A DNA stretch of 64,000 bases from Jezberella montanilacus (GCF_003003055.1 NZ_PVTV01000016.1:1-64000), one strand, 5' to 3'. Shown: positions 29,009 through 41,023, numbered from the stretch's first letter. Numbers and translations are program-made. Notes: generated from the letters alone by a model not told the origin.

Positions 29009-30286
29009 ATGGATTCAACCGGCAGCAAACGCCCCTCGGACAATCGGGTGTATTTCAGCCGACGGGTAGCGCCCTTGTTGCTGGTTGGTTTTGCCAGTGG
29101 ATTGCCACTCGCACTAACAGGTGGGACCTTGCAAGCCTGGGCGACACAGCAAAATGTGTCATTGCAGGATATCGGTCTGCTCACCTTGGTGGGCACGGCG
29201 TACACGCTAAAGTTTCTCTGGTCGCCCTTGGTCGATCGCTTCGCCGCCCCTTGGCTTGGCCGTCGTCGTGGCTGGATGCTCGCTATGCAGTGGACGCTGG
29301 CACTGGCTTTGATGGCGATGGGTACGCTTGAGCCGCAAAATAATTTATCCGGCTTAGCGGCTTTGGCAGTTTTTGTGGCGTTCTGCTCGGCTACCCAGGA
29401 TATTGCCATTGACGCTTACCGCAGCGATGTGTTGCACAAAAATGAACGAGGCGCGGGGGCGGCCCTATCCGTACTAGGCTATCGACTGGCGATGCTGGTC
29501 TCTGGGGGACTCGCGCTTATCCTCGCGGACAACTGGCTGGGGTGGGGAGGGATGTACGTCTGTATGGGCCTCATCATGTTCATTGCATCGTTTGGAACTT
29601 TCCTAGCGCCAGAACCTGACGTAATCTCAAAGCCCCCCATTTCTCTTGCCGATGCAGTGATCGAACCACTAAAAGAATTTTTTAGTCGTCCTGAGGCAAT
29701 CACCGTTTTAACGTTGATAGTTTTGTACAAACTTGGCGACGCGTTTGCCGGCGCGCTATCCACGACTTTTTTATTAAGAGAAGCAGGCTACACCGCAACT
29801 GAAGTTGGTACGGTCAATAAACTTTTAGGTTTGGCCGCAACGATCCTTGGAGCCCTTGCGGGTGGTTCGCTCATGGCCCGGTTGGGGCTCTATCGATCGC
29901 TATTTCTCTTTGGTTTATTGCAGGCCGTGTCGAACTTGGGCTTTTGGGTGATTTCTGTCGGACCCCATCAGGTATGGCTAATGGCGGCTGGTATCGGGAT
30001 TGAAAATCTGTGCGGGGGCATGGGCACTGCAGCTTTTGTCGCCCTGCTGATGGGCTTGTGCAAACGTGAGTTTTCGGCAACGCAGTTTGCTTTGCTGTCA
30101 GCTCTGTCGGCTGTCGGTCGCACTTATTTGGCTGGGCCGCTCACGCCACCCATTGTCGAATATGCAGGATGGCCGCATTTCTTTCTCTTTACCGTGGTGA
30201 TTGCGCTGCCGGGTCTGCTGTTGTTGTATTGGCGTCGTCGCGATATCGATAAGATCGACATGGGCCAAAACGTCGCCAAGTCATAG
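29009..30286 (+). CDS. ampG: AmpG-family muropeptide permease
   Basis: This is an MFS-type inner-membrane permease that imports anhydro-muropeptides for cell-wall recycling. The 425-residue protein has about 12 membrane segments. It opens with GFASGLPLALTGGTLQAWA and has a loop with FLWSPLVDRF and GRRRGWML, both characteristic of AmpG. The frame is open from 28952, but the ATG at 29009, 4 bp after the metW stop, gives the family N-terminus. It is probably co-transcribed with metXW, although its function is unrelated. It meets convergent xth with a 2-bp gap. Confidence 0.9.
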   Translation: MDSTGSKRPSDNRVYFSRRVAPLLLVGFASGLPLALTGGTLQAWATQQNVSLQDIGLLTLVGTAYTLKFLWSPLVDRFAAPWLGRRRGWMLAMQWTLALALMAMGTLEPQNNLSGLAALAVFVAFCSATQDIAIDAYRSDVLHKNERGAGAALSVLGYRLAMLVSGGLALILADNWLGWGGMYVCMGLIMFIASFGTFLAPEPDVISKPPISLADAVIEPLKEFFSRPEAITVLTLIVLYKLGDAFAGALSTTFLLREAGYTATEVGTVNKLLGLAATILGALAGGSLMARLGLYRSLFLFGLLQAVSNLGFWVISVGPHQVWLMAAGIGIENLCGGMGTAAFVALLMGLCKREFSATQFALLSALSAVGRTYLAGPLTPPIVEYAGWPHFFLFTVVIALPGLLLLYWRRRDIDKIDMGQNVAKS

Positions 30287-30288
30287 CC

Positions 30289-31083
30289 TTAGGGTTTAAG
30301 AACAAAGTTGTAATCAATCGTCAGCGGGGCGTGGTCTGAAAACCTTTCGTCCTTGTAGATATTGACTGCTTTGGCAGTCGCAGCGATGCCTGGCGTGGCA
30401 ATTTGATAGTCAATACGCCACCCCACATTTTTTGCCCAGGCTTGCCCACGAGCACTCCACCAGGTGTATTGATCCGGTCTTTGATCCACCAGTCGAAACA
30501 CATCGACAAAGCCCATATCCTCAAAAATATGCGTTAGCCACGCTCGCTCTTCAGGCGTAAAACCAGAATTTTTCTGATTGGACTTCCAGTTTTTCAGATC
30601 AATCTCTTTATGGGCGATGTTCCAGTCCCCACACACAACAAATTCTCGACCAGTTTTTTGGTGTTCAGTCATCAAGCCTTTTAACCAAGGTCCGAATTTA
30701 GCTAAGAATCTGAATTTGGCCTCCTGTCTGTCGGGACCACTTGAGCCAGAGGGTAAGTATGCGCTCACTACACTCAAGTTACCCCAATCTGCTCGGATGA
30801 TGCGACCTTCCGCATCAAACTCTTCACAGTCAATCCCAGTGGTGACCTTTTCCGCTGCCGCCCGCAAATAAATCCCTACTCCGCTATAGCCTTTTTTTTC
30901 GGCTGCGCAGAAGTGACCGGTGTAGTCGAGCGGATGTTGCAGAGGCTCATCGATGTCTGCCAGATGCGCTTTTAGTTCTTGCAGGCACAAGATATCGGCA
31001 CCATTGCGCGGCAACCAGTCCACAAGGCCTTTTTTAAAGGCCGAGCGGATGCCGTTTAAGTTCAGTGAGGTGATGCGCAGCAA
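30289..31083 (-). CDS. xth: Exodeoxyribonuclease III
   Basis: This is an AP endonuclease and 3'-5' exonuclease of base-excision repair (EEP fold). The 264-residue protein has LNLNGIRSA, the metal-binding Glu in [15 protein letters not shown] and the C-terminal SDHAPLTI with the catalytic His. The start is TTG at 31083, with GGAG 7 bases upstream in the mRNA. No in-frame ATG is available nearby. It is divergent from pyrE across 54 bp. Confidence 0.95.
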   Translation of the reverse strand: MLRITSLNLNGIRSAFKKGLVDWLPRNGADILCLQELKAHLADIDEPLQHPLDYTGHFCAAEKKGYSGVGIYLRAAAEKVTTGIDCEEFDAEGRIIRADWGNLSVVSAYLPSGSSGPDRQEAKFRFLAKFGPWLKGLMTEHQKTGREFVVCGDWNIAHKEIDLKNWKSNQKNSGFTPEERAWLTHIFEDMGFVDVFRLVDQRPDQYTWWSARGQAWAKNVGWRIDYQIATPGIAATAKAVNIYKDERFSDHAPLTIDYNFVLKP

Positions 31084-31137
31084 GTTGGTGCTCCGTGGGA
31101 TGTCATAATTACAAATCTATTTATAGTCGGAAATCAT

Positions 31138-31815
31138 ATGTCCAGCGGATCAGATCGTCGTGCCTTTGTGCAGTTTGCCCTCGACGAGGGTGTCTTGCGG
31201 TTTGGTAGCTTTGTGACGAAATCCGGGCGGACGAGCCCCTATTTTTTTAACGCTGGTCTCTTTAATCGTGGCAGATCAGTGGGTCGCCTCGCACAATTTT
31301 ATGCGCAAGCGCTGATCAATGCAGGGGTATCGTTTGACATGATGTTTGGGCCAGCCTACAAGGGGATCCCGTTGGCAACTGCGACAGCTGTCGCGCTGGC
31401 CAGCCATCCAGCCATGAGCGGCCGTGATGTACCTTTTGCCTACAATCGTAAAGAGGTAAAAGATCATGGCGAAGGCGGTGTGCTGGTTGGCGCTCCCTTG
31501 CAAGGTAAGGTCGTGATTATTGACGATGTCATTACCGCTGGTACCTCGGTGCGCGAATCAGTTGATATTATTCGTGCTGCCGGGGCTGAGCCTGCTGCCG
31601 TTTTGATTGCGATGGATCGCATGGAACGCGCGGGCGCAGAGGGTGCCTTGTCGCCTCACTCAGCGGTGCAAGAAGTGCAAAATCTGTACGGTTTACCGGT
31701 CATCAGTATTGCTTCGCTCGATGACATCATGGCCTTATTGCGAGAACGTCACGATTTTGCTCAATACCAGGACGCGGTCACCACTTACCGTGATCGTTAC
31801 GGCATCAAAGCTTGA
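31138..31815 (+). CDS. pyrE: Orotate phosphoribosyltransferase
   Basis: PyrE couples orotate to PRPP, giving orotidine monophosphate in pyrimidine synthesis. The 225-residue protein has the substrate segment [15 protein letters not shown], then [10 protein letters not shown]. The PRPP-binding motif [13 protein letters not shown] is at residues about 122-134. It is convergent with gatB over a 33-bp gap. A TATAGT (31122-31127) just before the gene is too close to the ATG to be a convincing -10. Confidence 0.97.
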   Translation: MSSGSDRRAFVQFALDEGVLRFGSFVTKSGRTSPYFFNAGLFNRGRSVGRLAQFYAQALINAGVSFDMMFGPAYKGIPLATATAVALASHPAMSGRDVPFAYNRKEVKDHGEGGVLVGAPLQGKVVIIDDVITAGTSVRESVDIIRAAGAEPAAVLIAMDRMERAGAEGALSPHSAVQEVQNLYGLPVISIASLDDIMALLRERHDFAQYQDAVTTYRDRYGIKA

Positions 31816-31848
31816 TCCAACTATTAGTCAACCGTGCGCTAGCACCTG

Positions 31849-33312
31849 TCACGAATCACTTTCAAGTTTGCTCTTCAACAAATCGTTGACTTGTTGAGGG
31901 TTCGCTTTGCCTTTTGCCGCTTTCATTACCTGACCAACAAGTGAATTAAAGGCTTTTTGCTTGCCGGAGCGGTACTCAGCGACGATGCTGGCGTTTTCTG
32001 TCATCACCGCATCGATGATGGCGCTGATTGCACCTGAGTCGTTAATCTGAGTTAAGCCTTTTGCTTCAATGATGGCATCGACGTTTCCGTTGAACTCGCC
32101 CGCCCAGAGTGCGGCAAATACTTCTCTTGCGATCTTGTTAGAGATCTTGCCATCGATAATGCGGGCAAGCAAGGAGCCCAAAACCTCGGCTGAAACTGGG
32201 CAGGCTGAAATATCTTTCTCTTCGCGATTTAACGTGGCCGAGACCTCTCCCATCAACCAGTTAGCAGCGATTTTTGCCTGGCCGGCAGGCAGGGTATAAA
32301 CCACTTTTTCAAAATATTCAGCCAGTTCCCGACTTGAACAAAGCTGAGCCGCCTCAATAGCGGGTAAGCCGTATTCATCAGTAAACCGCTGACGCAGAGC
32401 AGTTGGAAGCTCAGGCATGCTGGCTTTGATCTCAGCCACCCAAGCCTGTTCAACGATCAACGGCGGAAGATCAGGATCAGGGAAGTACCGATAGTCGTGT
32501 GCATCCTCTTTGCTGCGCATGCTTCGAGTTTCATCCTTGTCCGAGTCATACAGGCGAGTCTCCTGCACGACTTTGCCACCATCCTCAATGAGTTCGATTT
32601 GACGACGAACTTCATATTGGATTGCTCGCTCAAGAAACTTAAATGAGTTGACGTTTTTGACTTCGCAGCGCGTACCGAATTCTTTTTCGCCAACCGGTCT
32701 TACCGACACATTGGCGTCAATGCGAAATGATCCTTCTTGCATATTGCCATCGCAAATACCAAGCCACGTCACGAGACTGTGCAGCGTTTTCGCGTACGCA
32801 ACCGCTTCGGCTGCAGAGCGCATTTCTGGCTCTGAGACGATCTCCAGCAAGGGTGTGCCAGCGCGGTTTAAGTCGATGCCTGTTGAGAGCTCGCCATGTG
32901 GCCCTTCAAAGTCGTCATGCAAGGACTTGCCGGCGTCTTCTTCGAGATGAGCGCGCGTTAAGTTAATGGTTTTTTCCTGGTCGCCGACAAAAAAGCTGAT
33001 CGCCCCGCCGATCACGACCGGGATTTCAAATTGCGTGATCTGGTAGTTTTTGGGTAAATCGGGATAGAAGTAGTTTTTACGAGCAAAAATTGAACGGGGC
33101 GCAATCGTCGCACCGACTGCTAAACCGAAACGGATCGCGCGATCGACTGCCGTGCGATTCATCACGGGCAGGGAGCCAGGCAAAGCCAAGTCAACCTCAT
33201 TGGCTTGTGTGTTGGGCAGCGCGCCAAAGCGTGTGCTGCTGCCAGAAAAAATCTTGGTGTTAGTCAAGAGTTGGGTGTGGGTCTCAAGACCGATTACGAT
33301 TTCCCATGTCAT
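31849..33312 (-). CDS. gatB: Asp/Glu-tRNA amidotransferase subunit B
   Basis: GatB activates the misacylated Asp or Glu on tRNA before amidation in the GatCAB complex. The 487-residue protein begins [13 protein letters not shown], contains [18 protein letters not shown], and ends with the helical and YqeY-like tail domains. The ATG overlaps the gatA stop by 4 bp. It is the last gene of the gatCAB unit. The presence of GatCAB suggests that Asn-tRNA and/or Gln-tRNA are made indirectly. Confidence 0.98.
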   Translation of the reverse strand: MTWEIVIGLETHTQLLTNTKIFSGSSTRFGALPNTQANEVDLALPGSLPVMNRTAVDRAIRFGLAVGATIAPRSIFARKNYFYPDLPKNYQITQFEIPVVIGGAISFFVGDQEKTINLTRAHLEEDAGKSLHDDFEGPHGELSTGIDLNRAGTPLLEIVSEPEMRSAAEAVAYAKTLHSLVTWLGICDGNMQEGSFRIDANVSVRPVGEKEFGTRCEVKNVNSFKFLERAIQYEVRRQIELIEDGGKVVQETRLYDSDKDETRSMRSKEDAHDYRYFPDPDLPPLIVEQAWVAEIKASMPELPTALRQRFTDEYGLPAIEAAQLCSSRELAEYFEKVVYTLPAGQAKIAANWLMGEVSATLNREEKDISACPVSAEVLGSLLARIIDGKISNKIAREVFAALWAGEFNGNVDAIIEAKGLTQINDSGAISAIIDAVMTENASIVAEYRSGKQKAFNSLVGQVMKAAKGKANPQQVNDLLKSKLESDS

Positions 33313-34844
33313 GCTGCATGCCCCGCCGACCGTTGATGCCAGTCTGTGACCAGTTGATATTGATGTGCGATGGCCAGTAGTCGGCCCTCATCGAAGTAGT
33401 CCCCGATAATCTGGAGGCCCACAGGTAGTGGCTTGCCTGAGGCCCCTGGCGCAAAGCCGCAAGGGATGGACATGCCTGGCAGACCCGCCAGGTTGACGCT
33501 CAGCGTGTAGATGTCAGCCAACCAATCTGCGGTGGGATCTTCTTGGTTTGCACCAATCTGTTTTGCCACGGTCGGGGCAACCGGGCCCATGATGACATCA
33601 CACTGGGTTTTCAAGGCAGTTTGAAAATCCTGTGCAATTAATCTGCGTAAGCGCTGTGCTTGCAGATAGTATGCATCGTAGTAACCGTGAGATAAAACAT
33701 AGGTGCCAACCAGAATTCGTCGTTGTACTTCTGCTCCGAAACCTTCAGTTCGCGACTTGGATGTCATATCGGCAAGATCCGTATATGACTCGCTGCGATG
33801 GCCGTAGCGCACACCATCGTAGCGGGACAGGTTGCTTGACGCCTCGGCGGGCGCAAGGACGTAGTAGGCTGGGATCGACAAACGAGTATTGGGCAGACTA
33901 ATGCTGACACGAGTTGCCCCTAGCGCTTCGAATTGGCAGATTGCAGCTTCGACGCGGGCGGCTACCTCGTTGTCGAGTCCTTCACCGAAGTATTCTCGCG
34001 GCACACCAATCCTCAGCCCTTGCAAAGGGTTGACAGTGCTCGCAGCAAAAGCGTTCGATGCTTTTCGATAGTCCGCCTTAATGCGCCCGCTAGCATTGGG
34101 CTCACCTCTGCAACTGACTGCGCTGGTCGCATCGCGCTCGTCAAAGCCGCTCATACAGTCAAGCATGTCGACTAAGTCGTTTGAACTGGCTGCCAGCGGC
34201 CCTGCTTGATCCAGGCTCGAACCATAAGCGATCATGCCGTAACGCGAGACGCAACCGTAGGTGGGTTTAATGCCGCTCACGCCGCATAGGGCTGCTGGCT
34301 GGCGAACTGATCCGCCCGTGTCGGTGCCGGTCGAGGCCAGGACTAGTCTGGCTGCCACGACTGCGGCCGAGGCCCCGGATGAGCCGCCAGGCACTGCCGT
34401 GTGATCCCAGGGATTTAACGTTGGCCCGAACGCTGAATGCTCATTGCTCGAGCCCATGGCGAACTCGTCGCAATTGAGTTTGCCAAGCGATACACAACCA
34501 GCTTTGAGCAGCTTGTCGACGACCGTTGCATCAAAGGGGCTCTTGTATTGTGCGAGCATCTTGCTGCCGGCTGTGCTGCGCCATCCCTGAGTAACAAAGA
34601 CGTCTTTATGAGCGATTGGGATGCCGGTAAGCGCGGTCGCTGTCCCGGCCCGAATCATGTCATCAGCCATTCGTGCTTGGGTTAGCGTTAGCTGATCATC
34701 AATGTGCAAAAACGCGTTCAAGTGCGAGTGGGCTTTGATGTTCGCAAGTGATTCTTGGGCTAATTCAGTTGCGCTGATTGATTTGTTGGCCAACGCCTGC
34801 TGCAGTGCAGCAAGGTTTTTAAAGGAATGCAACGATGTCGTCAT
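33309..34844 (-). CDS. gatA: Asp/Glu-tRNA amidotransferase subunit A
   Basis: GatA is the amidase that releases ammonia from glutamine for transfer to tRNA-bound Asp or Glu. The 511-residue amidase-signature protein has the Lys of the Ser-Ser-Lys triad in [10 protein letters not shown]. The glycine/serine-rich block [16 protein letters not shown] follows, then [14 protein letters not shown]. It starts 2 bp after gatC and overlaps gatB by 4 bp, so the three subunits are translated as a tight unit. Confidence 0.98.
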   Translation of the reverse strand: MTTSLHSFKNLAALQQALANKSISATELAQESLANIKAHSHLNAFLHIDDQLTLTQARMADDMIRAGTATALTGIPIAHKDVFVTQGWRSTAGSKMLAQYKSPFDATVVDKLLKAGCVSLGKLNCDEFAMGSSNEHSAFGPTLNPWDHTAVPGGSSGASAAVVAARLVLASTGTDTGGSVRQPAALCGVSGIKPTYGCVSRYGMIAYGSSLDQAGPLAASSNDLVDMLDCMSGFDERDATSAVSCRGEPNASGRIKADYRKASNAFAASTVNPLQGLRIGVPREYFGEGLDNEVAARVEAAICQFEALGATRVSISLPNTRLSIPAYYVLAPAEASSNLSRYDGVRYGHRSESYTDLADMTSKSRTEGFGAEVQRRILVGTYVLSHGYYDAYYLQAQRLRRLIAQDFQTALKTQCDVIMGPVAPTVAKQIGANQEDPTADWLADIYTLSVNLAGLPGMSIPCGFAPGASGKPLPVGLQIIGDYFDEGRLLAIAHQYQLVTDWHQRSAGHAA

Positions 34845-34846
34845 AG

Positions 34847-35155
34847 CTAGTCAATGACCTTGGGGACCAGAAAAAGCCCTTGTTTTGAGCCAGGTGCATT
34901 AGCCATGAGTGCCTCACGACGTTCGATCGAAGAGATTTCAGTCACCTCGTCAGCCCGAAGCCGCAGAGGCAGATCGGCGACCATCGCAAGTGGATGCGGC
35001 AGGGGTTCTATGCCGTGCGTGTCAACCGATTGCAGGGTTTGGATTAGACCGAGTATTTGATCTAAATCGTCGCGCGCTGTCTGTAATTGCTCGGTGCTGA
35101 GTTGCAAGCGCGCGAGTCGGGCGATTCTGACCACTTCTTGTTCTGTGAGTGCCAT
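34847..35155 (-). CDS. gatC: Asp/Glu-tRNA amidotransferase subunit C
   Basis: GatC is the small scaffold that wraps around GatA and GatB. The 102-residue protein has the usual N-terminal helix ([18 protein letters not shown]), then the [25 protein letters not shown] segment. It is the first gene of the minus-strand gatCAB unit and is divergent from mreB across 211 bp. Confidence 0.96.
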   Translation of the reverse strand: MALTEQEVVRIARLARLQLSTEQLQTARDDLDQILGLIQTLQSVDTHGIEPLPHPLAMVADLPLRLRADEVTEISSIERREALMANAPGSKQGLFLVPKVID

Positions 35156-35236
35156 GAGGAGCTATGCCGTCAAAAGAGACTGTTGAGGGCGCGTAAAAGG
35201 GGATTGATCCCGTGTATTACCACGCAAAGAGAGAGA

Positions 35237-35266
35237 ATTATAAGTTATGATAGGCGGCTATTTACA
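35237..35266 (-). promoter_or_regulatory. Putative promoter of gatCAB
   Basis: On the minus strand a perfect TATAAT (35242-35237) follows a weak -35, TGTAAA (35266-35261), with an 18-bp spacer. Transcription would start near 35230, leaving a leader of about 75 nt before gatC. Confidence 0.45.
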
Positions 35267-35360
35267 GCATTTTGCCCGATGTTCGTTATGATTCGAATTC
35301 TGGTGGATTCCCCGCGGTAAGTGCTTTGTGCACAAGTCCAGTGCTATTTTTATTGGCTGA

Positions 35361-36410
<1,050 letters not shown>

Positions 36411-36475
36411 TCGTTTTGCTGTCTTAACCACGGGTGTGGCGACCTTTTAGCAGGGCGACGCATTTTTGAGCTCTT

Positions 36476-37423
36476 ATGCAACAACAGAGCAATTTAAGGT
36501 TGTTTCGACGTGGGCTACCCAGCGAGTTCACTCTAGTCGTGCTTGTGGTTGTTGCGCTTGCGTTTTTGATTATTGATGCAAACTGGAGAACACTGAACCC
36601 CTTGCGACAAGCGGTAGCGGTGTTGATTTACCCTTTTCAGCGCGTCGTGATGTTCCCTCGGCAAGCCATCGTTATAGTGGATGACTGGTTTGATGCCGCT
36701 GCGTCGGCCAAATCCGAAAGTGAAGCCCTGCAAAAACAGAGAATTGAGCTCTCCCAACTTGCTACGCATGCTGCGCAGTTGACAACTGAAAACGGTCAGC
36801 TGAAAAGATTGATGGGCGTGTTTGACAAGTTGGCAGAACAACCATCTATGGTCGTCGAGGTTCTCTACGAGCCATTTAACGCCTTCAGCCATCGGTTAGT
36901 GTTCAACAAAGGTAGCACTGCAGGGGTAGCAGCAGGCATGCCAGTGATCGATGAGGGCGGTGTCGTTGGGCAGATTGTGCGTGTCACCCCGTTTACCGCT
37001 GAAGCGGCCGTATTAACGGACGAGGTGGTGTCAATACCTGTGCAGTTGCTAAGAAATGGCCTGCGACTGATCGCTTTCGGATCGAGTACGCCCGGGAAGG
37101 TAGAGGTTCGTTATTTCGCTTCCGATGCTGATATTCGTGAAGGGGATGTGATGGTAACGAGCGGTGTGGGGGGCTTGTTTCCGCCCGGCTTATCTGTGGC
37201 GACCGTTAACAAAGTTGAGCGCGATTCAAGTTCAGGTTTCGCCCGCGCTGAAGGTCAACCTGCATCGCATCCTGAACGCTATCGTCACTTTTTGGTCTTG
37301 CTTGTGCCAATTGAGGGTAACGATATCGCCTCGGGCGCCATGACAAGTCCAGCTGGATCGCCATCTTCAGCGACCGGTAGCAATCGTTCGGAGGGCCCCA
37401 GTGCCAAGCCCAAAGCACGATAA
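36476..37423 (+). CDS. mreC: Rod shape-determining protein MreC
   Basis: MreC is a bitopic protein that links MreB to the PBP2-RodA complex in the periplasm. The 315-residue protein has one N-terminal membrane helix (about 18-36) and a coiled coil at about 75-110. A beta-barrel domain follows, with NKGSTAGVAAGMPVID and VTSGVGGLFPPGL. The C-terminal tail is Ser/Gly-rich. Its end overlaps mreD by 23 bp. Confidence 0.97.
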   Translation: MQQQSNLRLFRRGLPSEFTLVVLVVVALAFLIIDANWRTLNPLRQAVAVLIYPFQRVVMFPRQAIVIVDDWFDAAASAKSESEALQKQRIELSQLATHAAQLTTENGQLKRLMGVFDKLAEQPSMVVEVLYEPFNAFSHRLVFNKGSTAGVAAGMPVIDEGGVVGQIVRVTPFTAEAAVLTDEVVSIPVQLLRNGLRLIAFGSSTPGKVEVRYFASDADIREGDVMVTSGVGGLFPPGLSVATVNKVERDSSSGFARAEGQPASHPERYRHFLVLLVPIEGNDIASGAMTSPAGSPSSATGSNRSEGPSAKPKAR

Positions 37424-37985
37424 CCTGACGAATACGCGGTCGAAGGCTACCAGGCCACCGGTCCCCCGACCACAGATTGTGCGCACAGACCCACTCAACC
37501 ACTTCAATAGTGCGGTTTTTTTGTGGGGCAGCATCTGGTTAGCATGGCTGTTGTCTATGCTGCCCTGGCGCAGTTGGCCTTACGCACCAGATATCTTGTT
37601 GCTCGTCATTGCTTTTTGGTGCACCCACGGAGCCGGCAGGATCGGTTTGGCCACCGCGTTTATATTCGGCATGCTTATCGATGTGCACGATGCCGGCCCT
37701 TTTGGTCAGCATGCATTGATCTACACGCTCATTGCCTATGGTGCAGAAGCACTGCATCGTCGACTACTGCGTTTTGAGTTATGGGGGCAATGTTTGCACA
37801 TGCTTCCCATTTTCGTTCTTTCAAGTATGGCAGGGATAATGGTCTGCGCCTGGCTGGCAGGTGCCTGGCCGGGATGGTCCTGGGCAATATCCGCCGGGTT
37901 TACCGCGCTGTGCTGGCCTTTTGTGGGCTGGTTGTTGCTGATACCTCAGCGCCGACGGGCTGACGTCGAAGTCAACTCGGTTTAA
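37401..37985 (+). CDS. mreD: Rod shape-determining protein MreD
   Basis: MreD is a small polytopic partner of MreC. The 194-residue protein has a polar N-terminal tail of about 35 residues and then five or six membrane segments. The typical HGAGRIGLATAFIFGMLIDV loop is present. The start is GTG at 37401, clearly indicated by GGAGG 6 bases upstream inside the mreC coding region. Confidence 0.95.
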   Translation: MPSPKHDNLTNTRSKATRPPVPRPQIVRTDPLNHFNSAVFLWGSIWLAWLLSMLPWRSWPYAPDILLLVIAFWCTHGAGRIGLATAFIFGMLIDVHDAGPFGQHALIYTLIAYGAEALHRRLLRFELWGQCLHMLPIFVLSSMAGIMVCAWLAGAWPGWSWAISAGFTALCWPFVGWLLLIPQRRRADVEVNSV

Positions 37986-37994
37986 GGTGCTGCC

Positions 37995-39890
37995 TTGTTT
38001 GATTCCACCCACGTTTATCAACGCCAACGAGACAGCTTCTTGCTTCGTACTGTCATTGCGGCGGTCTGTGTGCTGGTTGGGTTCGCTGCCCTGGGTATCC
38101 GCTTCTGGATTTTGCAAGTTGATCGGCATGAGGGCCTTGCTGCCCGTGCCGATAGCAATCGTATTGGGGTGGCCCCTATTCCGCCAAGACGAGGCGAAAT
38201 CATGGATCGCAATGGCGAAGTCCTCGCGCGCAACTTTTTGAGCTACACCCTGGAAGTCGTCCCCGCCCGGTCCGGTAACATGAATGAAATGCTTGACGCA
38301 CTCACCCCGATTGTTTACGTCAGTCCGGCAGAGCAGCGGCGCTTCAAACGAAGGGTGACAGAGGGCAGCCGTTACGCCAATGTCGTGTTGCGAAACAATT
38401 TAAATCCAACTGAAGCGTCATGGTTCGCTGCCCATGCTTTTCAGTTTCCCGGGGTTGAGCTACGTGCGCGCTGGGTAAGAGAATATCCTCAAGGCAAATC
38501 TGCGGCTCACGTGGTTGGTTACATTGGCCGAATCGCCGAGTCAGACGCTCAGCAGCTTGATGATCAAGGCCTAACAGGCAATTATCGCGGCAGTGACTTC
38601 ATTGGCAAGAAGGGGATTGAAAAAACCTACGAAACACAGTTGCATGGTACGACTGGCGTTCAAGAGTACGAGGTGACCGCAGGCGGTCGACCGATGCGAA
38701 CGCTTAAACGCATAGATCCGACCTCAGGCAAAAATCTTATTCTGTCGCTTGATATGAGACTGCAGCGCATTGCAGAAGACGCATTCAAGGATCATCGTGG
38801 AGCCCTGGTGGCGATTGAACCCGCGACCGGGGATATCCTTGCGTTTGTCTCTCAACCATCCTACGACCCTAATTTATTTATTGACGGCATTGATCAGGAA
38901 AGCTGGCGTCAGCTCAATGAGTCCTTGGATCACCCATTGATTAACCGACCTGTCTACGGGACCTATCCAATCGGGTCGACCTATAAGCCCTTCGTTGCGC
39001 TAGCCGCTCTGGAATTGAACAAGCGAAGTGCAACTGACGTCATTGCCGATCCGGGCTACTACGAGTTTGCAGGACAAAAATTTCACAACGCCGGAGGCAT
39101 GGTTTTTGGCAGTATCGACATGTATCGGGCACTCGTTGTGTCATCGGATACATATTTTTATTCGCTTGGCCCCGAAATCGGCGTTGATAATTTGCACGAC
39201 TTCATGAAACCCTTTGGGTTTGGGCAACTGACCGGTGTTGATATCGAAGGCGAGAAGAGAGGCATCTTGCCATCAAGCGAGTGGAAGCGTGCCGCGCTTA
39301 AACAAAAATGGTATGCAGGCGAGAGTGTGTCAATCGCGGTTGGCCAAGGCTATAACTCGTTCACCCTCATGCAGCTTGCCCAAGCGACTGCCGTTCTGGC
39401 TAATGATGGCGTTTATATAAAACCTCATCTGGTCAAGGCCCTGGAAAACGTCCGTACCAGCGAAAGAACGCTGACGGTGTCGGAGCCCAGTTATCGAATT
39501 CCTCTCAAGAAAGAGAATGTACAGGTGATCAAGCGTGCGCTAGCTGACGTCACGACCTTGGGAACCGCCCGGCAAGCATTTGCTGGCTCGAAATATCAAG
39601 CAGCCGGTAAAACCGGTACGGCCCAGGTTTATAGTTTGAAAGGTGGCAAGTACCGCGCCGACGTCAACGAGCGCTTGCGCGACCATTCGCTCTTCATGTC
39701 CTACGCCCCGGCAGCTGATCCAAAGATTGCGGTCGCGGTGATTGTCGAAAATGCAGGGTGGGGGGGAAGCGTCGCAGCCCCGATTGCCAGGCAGATTTTT
39801 GACGCCTGGCTCTTGGGCGATAAAGAGGCGCGTGCGAGCAACAGCTCGTTACCCCAGGCGCATACGCCAGCCGGAGTCACGACACAATGA
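37995..39890 (+). CDS. mrdA: Penicillin-binding protein 2 (peptidoglycan transpeptidase)
   Basis: PBP2 crosslinks lateral-wall peptidoglycan with RodA. The 631-residue class B PBP has an N-terminal membrane helix (about 18-38) and the pedestal region starting PIPPRRGEIMDRNGEVLARN. The transpeptidase motifs are STYK at 328-331, SSD at 383-385 and KTG at 539-541. The start is TTG, with AAGG 7 bases upstream and no nearer in-frame ATG. It overlaps rodA by 4 bp. Confidence 0.97.
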   Translation: MFDSTHVYQRQRDSFLLRTVIAAVCVLVGFAALGIRFWILQVDRHEGLAARADSNRIGVAPIPPRRGEIMDRNGEVLARNFLSYTLEVVPARSGNMNEMLDALTPIVYVSPAEQRRFKRRVTEGSRYANVVLRNNLNPTEASWFAAHAFQFPGVELRARWVREYPQGKSAAHVVGYIGRIAESDAQQLDDQGLTGNYRGSDFIGKKGIEKTYETQLHGTTGVQEYEVTAGGRPMRTLKRIDPTSGKNLILSLDMRLQRIAEDAFKDHRGALVAIEPATGDILAFVSQPSYDPNLFIDGIDQESWRQLNESLDHPLINRPVYGTYPIGSTYKPFVALAALELNKRSATDVIADPGYYEFAGQKFHNAGGMVFGSIDMYRALVVSSDTYFYSLGPEIGVDNLHDFMKPFGFGQLTGVDIEGEKRGILPSSEWKRAALKQKWYAGESVSIAVGQGYNSFTLMQLAQATAVLANDGVYIKPHLVKALENVRTSERTLTVSEPSYRIPLKKENVQVIKRALADVTTLGTARQAFAGSKYQAAGKTGTAQVYSLKGGKYRADVNERLRDHSLFMSYAPAADPKIAVAVIVENAGWGGSVAAPIARQIFDAWLLGDKEARASNSSLPQAHTPAGVTTQ

Positions 39891-41023
39891 AGTATTTAAT
39901 TACGGGTTTCATTCGGTTCGTGACTGCCATCGATTGGCCGATGATGTTAATTCTGCTGGTGCTCGCCTCGACTGGCATGCTGGTCATGCACTCGGCGGTG
40001 GGCGGGACCGACTGGCGTTTTGCAGACCAGTTGCGTAATTTTCTCGTCGCGTTGACCGCGATGTGGGTGGTTGCCCTGATCCCGCAACCCGTGTTCATGA
40101 AATTCGCCTTACCCTGTTATTTGCTGGGCGTTGCCCTGCTGATCGCTGTTATGCTGTTTGGCGATACCAGCAAGGGAGCGACTCGCTGGCTGAATATTGG
40201 CGTGGCAAGAATTCAGCCTTCCGAAATGATGAAAATAGCCATGCCCCTTATGTTGGCCTGGTATTTTCAAGTGCGTGATGGATCGATGAGATTCTTCGAT
40301 TTCATCGCGGCAATATTGTTGTTACTGATTCCTTTCGTGCTAATCGTTAAGCAGCCCGACTTGGGTACTGCCATTCTTGTTCTTGGGGCGGGTGCGTTTG
40401 TTATTTACTTTGCTGGTTTGTCTTTTAAGTTGCTGATCCCGCTAGCGGTTTGTGCTGTCATCTCTGTCACCGCCGTCGTGTCTTATCAAGACGTGCTGTG
40501 CAAGAGTGATTTCGATTGGATCGTACTCCGTGATTATCAGAAGCATCGCATTTGTACCTTGCTTGATCCCACTACTGATCCACTCGGCAAGGGATTTCAT
40601 ACGATACAGTCAACCATTGCAGTCGGTTCCGGAGGGGTCTTTGGCAAAGGTTATATGAAGGGCACCCAGACACATTTAGACTTTATTCCTGAGCGCACGA
40701 CAGACTTTATTTTTGCCGTTTTTGCTGAGGAGTTTGGCATGTATGGCGGGGTCACCCTTCTGTTGATTTATGGTTTGTTGATCGCCCGCGGCTTGACGAT
40801 TGCGGTGAGAGCGCAGACACAGTTTGGCCGCCTGCTAGCTGGTGCGTTAACGATGGTTCTTTTTATCTATGTTTTTGTCAACGTCGGGATGGTCACCGGG
40901 ATATTGCCTGTTGTCGGCGTCCCCTTGCCGCTGATGAGTTATGGTGGCACAGCTTTAGTAACCATTGGCGTCGCCTGCGGCATGCTGATGAGTATCAACC
41001 GCTACCGGCCCGTTAAGAAGTAA
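39887..41023 (+). CDS. rodA: SEDS peptidoglycan polymerase RodA
   Basis: RodA is the glycosyltransferase that polymerises lipid II in the elongasome. The 378-residue SEDS protein has about ten membrane segments. It has the KGATRWLNIG loop, KQPDLGTAILVL with the conserved Asp, the ERTTDFIFAVFAEEFG segment, and the C-terminal GVPLPLMSYGGTA signature. The ATG overlaps the mrdA stop (ATGA). Its end overlaps convergent mutY by 11 bp. Confidence 0.97.
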   Translation: MKYLITGFIRFVTAIDWPMMLILLVLASTGMLVMHSAVGGTDWRFADQLRNFLVALTAMWVVALIPQPVFMKFALPCYLLGVALLIAVMLFGDTSKGATRWLNIGVARIQPSEMMKIAMPLMLAWYFQVRDGSMRFFDFIAAILLLLIPFVLIVKQPDLGTAILVLGAGAFVIYFAGLSFKLLIPLAVCAVISVTAVVSYQDVLCKSDFDWIVLRDYQKHRICTLLDPTTDPLGKGFHTIQSTIAVGSGGVFGKGYMKGTQTHLDFIPERTTDFIFAVFAEEFGMYGGVTLLLIYGLLIARGLTIAVRAQTQFGRLLAGALTMVLFIYVFVNVGMVTGILPVVGVPLPLMSYGGTALVTIGVACGMLMSINRYRPVKK

